Part shown: piece after piece, positions 15,699 to 22,052 of the stretch | How the letters are laid out: each line of letters starts with the position of its first letter | Position numbering within the stretch: the stretch's first letter is position 1 | Source: Ensifer sp. MPMI2T | GTDB taxonomy: Bacteria; Pseudomonadota; Alphaproteobacteria; Rhizobiales; Rhizobiaceae | Length of the DNA: 43,803 nucleotides | Reading direction: 5' to 3' | NCBI RefSeq assembly: GCF_004827385.1 | Contig: NZ_SRXN01000046.1 | Coordinates: forward strand, 1 to 43,803 | Notes under the pieces: model-generated | The model's database searches: none | Told to the model about the DNA's origin: nothing | What the model saw: the letters and a program-made list of their open reading frames with translations, nothing else | Program-made: the position numbers and the translations under genes

Positions 15699-15740
15699 AT
15701 TGCATTATGGATGCAATATTATATTATGATTGTAATTCAA
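15699..15740 (+). promoter_or_regulatory. Promoter with embedded operator, copy B (amidase)
   Basis: Matches copy A (14006-14047) at 36 of 42 positions. TTGCAT (15700-15705), 16 bp, TATTAT (15722-15727). The spacer holds a perfect 7-5-7 palindrome, ATTGCAT-TATGG-ATGCAAT. It ends 53 bp before the first possible amidase start. A repressor bound here would block RNA polymerase directly. Confidence 0.65.
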
Positions 15741-15793
15741 CGGAACTTGCTGCAACAGGATAGCGACGATCGGGCGACCAATCCTAGGTTTCC

Positions 15794-17278
15794 ATGCAGC
15801 GTTTAAGTGAGGTTATCATGCAAGAGGACATCGAACTCGTCGGAGCAGCCTCGGACGGAGTATCAGACTGGCTCGCGGGGCTTGGCGTCGTTGCAGCGGC
15901 CGCAGCCATTCGTAAAGGAGATATCTCGTCAGAGTCATACACGGCCGCGCTCCTCCAGCGCGCCCGGACCCACTCAGACCTAAATGCCTTTATCACGATA
16001 GATGAAGAAGCCGCGCTGAATGCGGCTCGAAACGCGGACAAGGCCCGCGCCGCTGGCTCTACCTCTCCCCTTCTGGGCGTCCCGTTGGCGGTCAAGGACA
16101 GCTATCTGACTCAAGGACTCCGTACGACGCTCGGGGTGCAGAATCTGGACAGTTTCGTGCCGAGCGAGGACTCCGATGTTGTTAGTGCGGTGAAAAAGGC
16201 TGGCGGCATCGTCTTTGGCAAAAATAACCTCGTTGAGATGTCCTATGGCTTGACCGGCAACAACAGCCCGTATGGCCAAGTGAGAAACCCGCACAGTCGC
16301 AATCATATTTCCGGGGGCTCCTCGAGCGGGGCCGGCGCGTCTGTCGCAGCTCGGATCGTGCCCGCGGCCCTAGGGGGTGATACGGTGGGTTCAATCCGAG
16401 TGCCTGCCTCGCTCTGTGGTGTCGTTGGTTTCAAGCCGACGACAGGACGTTGGCCGCGCAACGGCGTCGCCCCGATCTCGCATACCCTCGATACAACTGG
16501 TGTGCTTGCGCGCAGCGTCGACGACTGCATGCTTGTCGATCAAATCGTGACGAAGGCTGAAACGGTCGCATCCTCCGATCATTCTGATCTGAAGGGCGTC
16601 AGGTTGGCCTATGCGCCTCGGCAATATCTTGATCTGATAGAGCCTGATATCGAGGCGCACTTCAAAGACACGATCCAGCGCCTACGCCAAGCTGGTGCCG
16701 AGGTTGTGGAGGTAGACCTCGGAGAAGATTTTTCATCGATCGCCGAAAGGTCGACTTGGAGCATCTTTTTCCATGAGACGATGGAAGCCATCTCGGAATT
16801 CCTTCAGCACAACGACGTTCCGACCACCTTCGACGAAATTTACAATGGACTTAAATCGGGCCTCAAGGACGCGTGGGGACATGTCGTATTGCCGAGCGGG
16901 CCGGGATTTAGCCCGGAGGCGTATCAGACATCTGTATCAGTTGATCGCCCCGAGATTCAGCGTCGGTTCGGAGAAGCATTGGCCCGCAGCGGAGCCAGGG
17001 CCCTTTTCTTTCCAACAACTCCCAGCACGGCGCCGCGAATCGAGCATCAATCGAAATTCTTAATCGCGGGTCATGAGGTCAGTGATCTGGTTCTGGCGCA
17101 ACACACTATCACCGCGAGCATAGCGGGCCTGCCAGCCATCAGCATTCCTACCGGCGTGTCTAGCAATGGGCTTCCGTTTGGGCTTGAGCTCGACGGCGAG
17201 CAGGATCGTGACAGAAGCCTTCTCCAACTCGCGCGCCGTGTCGAAGCATCCGTTGGCATGCTGTCGACGCCGGTCTGA
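15794..17278 (+). CDS. Amidase-signature (AS) family amidase
   Basis: A 494-residue amidase. The Ser-cisSer-Lys triad is visible: K101 (PLAVKDSYL), cis-Ser S176 in GGSSSGAG, and nucleophile S200 in GDTVGSIRVPAS, 24 residues after the cis-Ser as in the family. DTVGS replaces the common DTGGS. FKPTTGRWPRNGVAPIS and AGLPAISIPTGVSSNGLPFGLEL complete the pattern. It probably hydrolyses a small carboxamide or indole-/aryl-acetamide-type substrate in the cytosol; the exact substrate is unknown. Two starts are possible: 15794, or 15818, which has a better GAGG site. It is followed by a TetR regulator and an MFS pump in the same direction, suggesting an inducible uptake or detoxification unit. Confidence 0.93.
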   Translation: MQRLSEVIMQEDIELVGAASDGVSDWLAGLGVVAAAAAIRKGDISSESYTAALLQRARTHSDLNAFITIDEEAALNAARNADKARAAGSTSPLLGVPLAVKDSYLTQGLRTTLGVQNLDSFVPSEDSDVVSAVKKAGGIVFGKNNLVEMSYGLTGNNSPYGQVRNPHSRNHISGGSSSGAGASVAARIVPAALGGDTVGSIRVPASLCGVVGFKPTTGRWPRNGVAPISHTLDTTGVLARSVDDCMLVDQIVTKAETVASSDHSDLKGVRLAYAPRQYLDLIEPDIEAHFKDTIQRLRQAGAEVVEVDLGEDFSSIAERSTWSIFFHETMEAISEFLQHNDVPTTFDEIYNGLKSGLKDAWGHVVLPSGPGFSPEAYQTSVSVDRPEIQRRFGEALARSGARALFFPTTPSTAPRIEHQSKFLIAGHEVSDLVLAQHTITASIAGLPAISIPTGVSSNGLPFGLELDGEQDRDRSLLQLARRVEASVGMLSTPV

Positions 17279-17406
17279 ACGGCACTTGAGCCTGGCCTTG
17301 GGGCGTGTCGCCTGGATACGCGGAACCCAACGGGTCAGGAAATTATCGTTGCGAGCAAAAAGCGCTACGCAGTTACCCTTCAACATACCGAAAGATGGAG
17401 AGCACG

Positions 17407-17997
17407 ATGCGTTATGAGAAAGGTCACAAAGAGACTACGCGGAAGCGGATAATCGATGTCGCTTCGCGACGCTTCCGAAAGGATGGCGCATCCGCGACGG
17501 GCTTGGCTGGGATTATGGCCGAGGCAGGACTGACTAACGGGGCGTTCTATGCGCACTTCGAGTCTAAAGAGACTCTCCTCCGAGAGGCTCTCGTGAACAC
17601 CTTGGCTGACCAATCTGCCAGATCGAAGCAGGATTGTGGTGACGGCCGCGGTATCGAAGGTGCAATCCGGGGATACCTGAACAAGTCCCATCTTGAACGG
17701 AGCGAAGAAGGCTGCCCCTCGGCTGCATTGTTGCCGGAGATTGGGCGGCAACCCCAGTCGACGCGAGAAGCTTACGAAAATAATCTTCTCCCCTACATCA
17801 AGAACCTCGCTGAGCAGCTACCGGAAACGGGCACGACAGCGTCAATCAGACGCGCCATGGCGATTTTCAGTGTTATGGTCGGGACCCTGCAAATCGCCCG
17901 CGCCGTTTCCGATGCGTCTCTCGCGGAAGACATCCTAGAGGCTGGTATTGAAGCAGCATTAATGCTGGCGAAGGAGCCGGAGGCAAGGGGCGCCTGA
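17407..17997 (+). CDS. TetR/AcrR-family transcriptional regulator
   Basis: A 196-residue protein. The N-terminal HTH (TRKRIIDVASRRFRKDGASA, then LAGIMAEAGLTNGAFYAHFESKETLL) is typical TetR. The C-terminal ligand domain has the CPSAALLPEIGR segment found in the branch that includes regulators of drug-efflux pumps (TetR_C of the NemR/AcrR-like kind). The start at 17407 has GGAG 6-7 nt upstream; an in-frame codon at 17305 is less likely. It lies between the amidase (129 bp upstream) and the MFS gene (141 bp downstream). It is the natural candidate for the dyads at 14006-14047 and 15699-15740. Confidence 0.93.
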   Translation: MRYEKGHKETTRKRIIDVASRRFRKDGASATGLAGIMAEAGLTNGAFYAHFESKETLLREALVNTLADQSARSKQDCGDGRGIEGAIRGYLNKSHLERSEEGCPSAALLPEIGRQPQSTREAYENNLLPYIKNLAEQLPETGTTASIRRAMAIFSVMVGTLQIARAVSDASLAEDILEAGIEAALMLAKEPEARGA

Positions 17998-18106
17998 CTT
18001 TTGTCGCAGGCCAAGCGCTGCAATCCCAGAAGCCGAGCTGGCTGTCAGCGAAAATCGGCGGCATTGAACCTTTCCCCAGTATTCCCGCGGCCCGGATCTC
18101 CGGTTG

Positions 18107-18124
18107 CCCGTTGGCGGGTTTTTT
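18107..18124 (+). terminator. Small rho-independent-like terminator between TetR and MFS genes
   Basis: CCCG-TTGG-CGGG followed by six T residues (18119-18124). The stem is short (4 bp, 5 with a G-T pair) but the T tract is clean. It lies 110 bp after the TetR stop, just before the MFS ribosome site. Confidence 0.45.
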
Positions 18125-18138
18125 GAAGGATTATCTCC

Positions 18139-19323
18139 ATGGATCGTCGCTTAGTCGTGCTTGCCACCGGCATGTTCGCTATCGGCACTGACAGTTTTGT
18201 CATTGCTGGAATTCTTCCGGAGGTGTCAGAATCCCTGGGCGTGTCCATCGCGGTCGCAGGCCAAATGGTGACTGTATACGCTTTGAGTTTCGCCCTGCTT
18301 TCTCCCGTCATTGCGGCAGCAGCGGCACACTGGCCACGAAAGCGCCTGTTGCTTACCGGCATGGCGGTGTTCGTACTTGGCAACCTCATTACTGCAATCG
18401 CACCTTCTATCGGGTGGGTCTTGGCGAGCCGCTTTATCGCAGGGCTTGGCGCGGCGATGTTTAGTCCGACAGCGACGGCGACCGGCGCCTCGCTTGTCGC
18501 GCCGGAGCGACGTGCAAGAGCGTTGGCGATCGTGATTGCGGGCCTGTCTGCTGCAACGGCGCTGGGTTCGCCAATTGGGACGTTTATAGGCGGGCTTGGC
18601 GACTGGCGAACCACGATGTGGTTTGTGACCGCCGTCGGACTCATTGCCGGCGCTGGCGTCTACATGTTTTTGCCGACGATACCTCCGCTGCCGGCAGTTT
18701 CCCTACGTGAGCGCCTCGTTCCGCTCAGGGACAGCCGCATCGCACTCACTCTGATGACGACGCTGGTAGCCTACTCAGGTTTTTTTGCGGTCTATACTTA
18801 CGTCGGCGTGACCGTTGATCGGGCCACCGGCGGACAACCTGACGTGTTGGCCGCGCTGCTCCTGCTTTGGGGAATCGCGGCGACGGCCGGCAATTTCGCC
18901 GCCGGGTATATCACCGATCGTTTTGGAAGCCGGCTTGCCATTAATGGCTCGCTTGCCGCTGCTGCGATCAATTTCGCGTTGCTGCCATGGACGACGGCTC
19001 ATCTTTGGAGTTCGGCCCTGGCACTCGTTGTCTGGGGTGTGTGTGGCTGGGGGCTGCTTGTACCACAACAACACCGCTTGATTGGTTTGGCACCCGGTTC
19101 AGCGTCCCTTCTGTTGGGATTGAACTCGGCGGCTCTCTACGTAGGTGTATCCGCATCAGGCGTGATCGGTGCCGCCGGCATCACATTGCTCGATCGGTAC
19201 CAACTCGGTCTAATCGGCGCCGCATTCATCGCGCTTGCGCTGGTAATTGCTCAAATAACGTACCGACAGATTAGCAGAGTAGCGGCGAACGATATCAGGT
19301 TTGCTGAACCCGTGGCGAACTGA
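18139..19323 (+). CDS. MFS transporter, drug/sugar efflux (AraJ/YdhP-like)
   Basis: A 394-residue membrane protein with about 12 hydrophobic helices. It has the DHA1-type opening (VLATGMFAIGTDSFVIAGILPEVSESLGVSI), the loop motif HWPRKRLLLTG after helix 2, and the helix 5 motif GLSAATALGSPIGTFIGG typical of proton-driven exporters. AAGGA lies about 8 nt before the ATG. Placed downstream of a TetR gene and an amidase, it probably exports the inducing compound or a product. Substrate unknown. The length is normal and no damage is seen. Confidence 0.93.
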   Translation: MDRRLVVLATGMFAIGTDSFVIAGILPEVSESLGVSIAVAGQMVTVYALSFALLSPVIAAAAAHWPRKRLLLTGMAVFVLGNLITAIAPSIGWVLASRFIAGLGAAMFSPTATATGASLVAPERRARALAIVIAGLSAATALGSPIGTFIGGLGDWRTTMWFVTAVGLIAGAGVYMFLPTIPPLPAVSLRERLVPLRDSRIALTLMTTLVAYSGFFAVYTYVGVTVDRATGGQPDVLAALLLLWGIAATAGNFAAGYITDRFGSRLAINGSLAAAAINFALLPWTTAHLWSSALALVVWGVCGWGLLVPQQHRLIGLAPGSASLLLGLNSAALYVGVSASGVIGAAGITLLDRYQLGLIGAAFIALALVIAQITYRQISRVAANDIRFAEPVAN

Positions 19324-19646
19324 AAATCGCGGCAGGCCACTACCGTTCTTGGGGCGAGCAGCGGGACGGTACCGCGCTTGAAATCGAACCACTTCCATTT
19401 CACGCGGGCGACAGCGGAGCGGCCCTTGCCGAGCCGCAGGATGATGCCTTGGGAGCCGCTCGCTATGGCAGCTTTGGGCTCAATCGAGCCATTCTCGGTC
19501 CTCGTCCCCTACGGCCGCAAGGGGTCGATTTTTGCCATTGGTCGACGCTGACGGAGGTCTGCTTATGTAGGAATCGCCCTTCCGAGAAGCGCATGGATTA
19601 GATGCTACGTCTCGCGCGGGCGCCGCGTACTTGGCATGGTGCAAGC
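19324..19646. other. Intergenic stretch with a possible decayed coding remnant
   Basis: On the minus strand, about 19500 to 19330, one frame reads RTENGSIEPKAAIAS and then ARVKWKWFDFKRG without a stop. Composition and periodicity look coding, but there is no start, ribosome site or recognised family. The stretch 19474-19547 is copy 2 of the direct repeat. I would treat the whole as a relic. Confidence 0.35.
19474..19547 (+). repeat. Divergent direct repeat, copy 2
   Basis: Shares the exact 17-mer TTGGGCTCAATCGAGCC with 13741-13757 and weaker similarity for about 55 bp more. The two copies bracket the block from the DUF6130-like gene to the MFS gene. Confidence 0.4.
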
Positions 19647-19841
19647 ATGAAGAAGGTGCAGACAACATCCGGTGTGACGGTCCGCGACCCCAAGACTGGA
19701 AACTATGTCACCGTCCGGGGGCTGCGAGCATTGAAGGACAGCAACTTTGTCGTCGAGAAGAACATCGACCTCACGAAATCGATAGCGCAACAGGTGCTCA
19801 AAGGTTGGCCGCGCGCTTCGAAACTTACAGGCAAGGGCTGA
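19647..19841 (+). CDS. Small conserved-looking hypothetical protein
   Basis: A 64-residue product beginning MKKVQTTSGVTVRDPKTGNY, with VRGLRALKDSNFVVEKNIDL and ending in a basic tail. The composition is that of a compact beta-rich protein. I have an impression of similar small proteins in rhizobia, from memory only. No clear Shine-Dalgarno precedes the ATG; an upstream in-frame start at 19602 is less attractive. There is no signal peptide or membrane segment. Function unknown. Confidence 0.65.
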   Translation: MKKVQTTSGVTVRDPKTGNYVTVRGLRALKDSNFVVEKNIDLTKSIAQQVLKGWPRASKLTGKG

Positions 19842-19917
19842 CCTTGCACGAGTGCCCTCGATGCGTATAGCCCGATTGCTTGCTGCTGAAGACGAGTGAA
19901 GATCCACGGAGACCAGA

Positions 19918-20118
19918 ATGGCGCGTTTTCAATGTGCGATCTGCTCGTATGATGGACATGCCGCTTGGGCAGGCGAACTTGTTTGCCCGAGATGCGGCAG
20001 CACGATCGGAGTTCGGGCAGCGGTTGGGATAGAGGAAATGACTGAGCGCGAGGCGGACGCCTTTGAGGCAGCAGCAGATCAGTTGGCCAAAGAAGCAGAC
20101 GATGAAGAAGGCGAATAA
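19918..20118 (+). CDS. Small zinc-ribbon protein
   Basis: A 66-residue protein. C6-x-x-C9 (CAICSYDG) and C23-x-x-C26 (CPRCGS) form a rubredoxin-like zinc ribbon in the first 30 residues. The rest is an acidic helix (EEMTEREADAFEAAADQLAKEADDEEGE). GGAG lies 6 nt before the ATG. It could bind nucleic acid or a protein partner; no specific family is recognised. Confidence 0.78.
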   Translation: MARFQCAICSYDGHAAWAGELVCPRCGSTIGVRAAVGIEEMTEREADAFEAAADQLAKEADDEEGE

Positions 20119-20155
20119 GTCGCCGGGCGGTCTGCGGCAGGACGGACGCAAGTTC

Positions 20156-20470
20156 TCAGCAGTGGCGATTGGCATTTGTTTCATTGCTTGCCAATCGCGC
20201 ACGCTTATGAGCGATGTATAGATCACCGAGGGAGAAGGCCTCGTCCATGGTGATGATTCCGTGCTCCTCGAGCACAGAGATGAATTCCTCAAACGGGCCG
20301 AGCTCATTGCCTGAGCCGCGCATGATGGCTAAGGCGCCGCGATCCACATCGTCGGCCATCGCCCTGCGATGGCGCGAGAAGATATCAAGATCTCCGGTCT
20401 TGAAGAACTCATCGAAGACGGCGTCGGCCTGCTCTCGAGTGATTATGATGTCGGGAACATAGTCTGCCAT
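20156..20470 (-). CDS. Hypothetical acidic protein
   Basis: A 104-residue cytosolic protein of unknown family. GGAGG lies 5-6 nt before the ATG at 20470, which decides the start over an upstream codon at 20491. The N-terminal part (YVPDIIITREQADAVFDEFFKTGDLDIFSRHRRAM) recurs in a damaged copy at 20619-20816, so this is a duplicated family in this region. The rest (FEEFISVLEEHGIITMDEAFSLGDLYIAHKRARL) is helical. It is convergent with the zinc-ribbon gene, 37 bp apart. Its last codons fall in an inverted repeat (20164-20197). Confidence 0.72.
   Translation of the reverse strand: MADYVPDIIITREQADAVFDEFFKTGDLDIFSRHRRAMADDVDRGALAIMRGSGNELGPFEEFISVLEEHGIITMDEAFSLGDLYIAHKRARLASNETNANRHC
20164..20197. 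terminator. Inverted repeat at the 3' end of the hypothetical gene
   Basis: GCGATTGGCA and TGCCAATCGC are perfect 10-bp arms with a 14-nt spacer. The repeat lies within the last codons of the gene at 20156-20470, between convergent genes. It could serve as a terminator; its position inside the coding end is unusual. Confidence 0.4.
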
Positions 20471-20618
20471 AGAACCCTCCGGAACCGACAATATAGGAAT
20501 TGAGCGGCAATATTCGAGCGGGACGCGCTGGCGTGTGCCTGATCAGCTTGCGCTTTGCTTCACGAGACCCGCCATATACCACCGCGCTACCCAGGCCAAT
20601 CTGCGGGGCCTTAGGGGC

Positions 20619-20816
20619 TTAACTGCCGGCAGATCGGCATCCGTCGTCCGGAACGTGGATCATGGCTAACCAGATGGCGGTGAAAATATTGACATCTCCG
20701 CTCTTGAAGAACGCTTCGACAACTGCATCAGCCTGACTGTGCGTTTTATGTCGTCCGGTAGATCTCCTCATACGGTCAAGGCTTAGAATAAGACGGCAGC
20801 GTAATTGTATTGGCAA
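20619..20816 (-). pseudogene. Decayed paralogue of the 20156-20470 protein
   Basis: On the minus strand, SQADAVVEAFFKSGDVNIF aligns with EQADAVFDEFFKTGDLDIF of the intact neighbour. Just upstream, PDDIKRTVR in another frame aligns with its PDIIITREQ, so a frameshift divides the match. The C-terminal two-thirds is missing. The ATG at 20771 has no ribosome site. I read this as a truncated, frameshifted duplicate. Confidence 0.65.
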
Positions 20817-20835
20817 AAATTACACTGCACTGTAA
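20801..20835 (+). promoter_or_regulatory. Nested dyads upstream of the HTH regulator
   Basis: GTAATT (20801-20806) and AATTAC (20818-20823) form a dyad with an 11-bp spacer. The overlapping TTACA-CTGCAC-TGTAA (20820-20835) is a second dyad with perfect 5-bp arms. They lie 86-120 bp before the HTH gene in an AT-rich stretch, as expected for the operator of a Ner/Nlp-type autoregulator. Confidence 0.4.
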
Positions 20836-20920
20836 GTTCTTTATTCTACTGGTTTTCTATTGCGTTAATGCCGTTACCAAGTAACATCGCCGGTGGCATA
20901 TTCGTCTGCAGGTGATTCGA

Positions 20921-21145
20921 ATGTCCGTTGACATTGCACGTCACGATGAAATCAAACGTTTACTGCGTGCCCGTCGTGTTACATTTCTCACCATCGCGAC
21001 CGAAGTCGGTGTTTCGCGGGAATACGTCACGATGGTTTGCCAAGGACACCGGAGTTCACATCGCATCCAGCAGGCCATCGCGAACAAACTCGGGGTCACT
21101 CCCGAGAGCCTTTGGCCCCAGAAGTACCCAGACAAGGAGGCGTAG
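20921..21145 (+). CDS. Ner/Nlp-type helix-turn-helix regulator of the transposition module
   Basis: A 74-residue DNA-binding protein: HDEIKRLLRARRVTFLTIATEVGVSREYVTMVCQG (HTH), then IQQAIANKLGVTPESLWPQKYPD. The LGVTPESLWP-x-x-Y ending is the hallmark of phage-Mu Ner and Nlp/SfsB-like repressors. The start is the ATG at 20921 (AGG 8 nt upstream) rather than a GTG at 20912. It lies 220 bp upstream of tnsA on the same strand, separated by a hairpin. It probably represses transposase expression, by analogy with Mu Ner controlling the early transposition promoter. Confidence 0.82.
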   Translation: MSVDIARHDEIKRLLRARRVTFLTIATEVGVSREYVTMVCQGHRSSHRIQQAIANKLGVTPESLWPQKYPDKEA

Positions 21146-21174
21146 ATGAGACAATAGCTCACTTAAAATGGGAC

Positions 21175-21202
21175 GGCCTCGAGAGCTGCCACCCTCGAGG
21201 CC
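21175..21202 (+). terminator. Hairpin between the HTH gene and tnsA
   Basis: A perfect 9-bp stem (GGCCTCGAG / CTCGAGGCC) with a 10-nt loop lies 29 bp after the HTH stop codon. An A-rich stretch, not T, follows. It may limit read-through into the tns operon. Confidence 0.45.
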
Positions 21203-21365
21203 GAAAAGAAAATCGATTTGCGATCGATGTCTCTTTGTCCCCCGATTCAGCTCAGGAGTCAAGTCTGTCGCCCCGTCTCCAAGGGCGACCGACATCCCCT
21301 TTTGACCTTTTGACGGAGGCGCCTCGAGCGGCAGCTGTGATGCTTGCGGCTCGGGCTGACGAAAC

Positions 21366-22052
21366 ATGTCCAAGGAAACCGAAGCTTTCAGACCCCCACT
21401 CCCAAGCCGGGCTACCCGGCGCATATCACCGCGATCCAAAGCCAGTTTACGAGGGGCTTTGGTGGCCCAACTTCCCGCCGATGAACATCCTCGACGCATT
21501 GTGTTCGAAAGCAAGCTCGAGCAGCGCGTGCTCTATCTGCTGCTCGCCCGACCTGATGTCCATGATATCTGGGATCAGCCACCCGCTGTGCCTTACATGT
21601 CTACAAGCGGCCGTGAGAAACGGCATGTGTTCGACTTCCTCGTTGCGCTCACCAACGGGCGGCGAATAGCAGTCGCGGTGAAGCCGGCTGAACTTGCCGA
21701 AAAGCGAAACTTCCGCGCCGAACTTCAAACGATCCGAGCGGCGACGACGATCGCGTTCGCGCATGACATCGTTCTGGTGACGGATCGGTCATTCTCGCCA
21801 GCAGCCGCCAGGAACGCAGCCCGGCTTCACGACTTTAGAAGAACACCAGACCCCGAAGCTGACGCTCGGGTTCGGTCAATCATCGCGACCCTTGCCGATG
21901 AAACCACGATTGCCGAGGTCGTTTCGATGAGCGGACTGGAGGGGCGAGGTTTTCGTGCAGTCTATCGAAGCCTCTACGAAGGCCATGCGAGAGCGCTGAC
22001 CCACGGGGACATAACGCCAGCGACACGTATCGCGAGAGAGGTACGCCAATGA
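21366..22052 (+). CDS. tnsA: TnsA-like transposon endonuclease
   Basis: A 228-residue protein with the TnsA N-terminal nuclease core: E48 in VFESKLEQR, D90 in KRHVFDFLV, and K106 in IAVAVKPAEL, fitting the PD-(D/E)xK arrangement. In Tn7 TnsA, which makes the 5'-strand cuts at the transposon ends, the last motif is Q-x-K; here it is A-V-K, so the Gln is missing. Residues about 150-228 form a helical C-terminal domain (TLADETTIAEVVSMSGLEG) that in the family contacts TnsC. The ATGA overlap with tnsB (22049-22052) shows the expected operon coupling. The ribosome site upstream of 21366 is weak. Confidence 0.85.
   Translation: MSKETEAFRPPLPSRATRRISPRSKASLRGALVAQLPADEHPRRIVFESKLEQRVLYLLLARPDVHDIWDQPPAVPYMSTSGREKRHVFDFLVALTNGRRIAVAVKPAELAEKRNFRAELQTIRAATTIAFAHDIVLVTDRSFSPAAARNAARLHDFRRTPDPEADARVRSIIATLADETTIAEVVSMSGLEGRGFRAVYRSLYEGHARALTHGDITPATRIAREVRQ

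Noticed and set aside
19529..19547. TTTTTGCCA near 19530 as a TnsB site
   Set aside because: Only 9 bases match and the TTAC part is missing; chance cannot be excluded.
20801..20823. GTAA-N6-TGGCAAAAA as the left end of the Tn7-like element
   Set aside because: It has the same orientation as the right-end repeats, whereas a left end should be inverted. It is better explained as a dyad upstream of the HTH gene.
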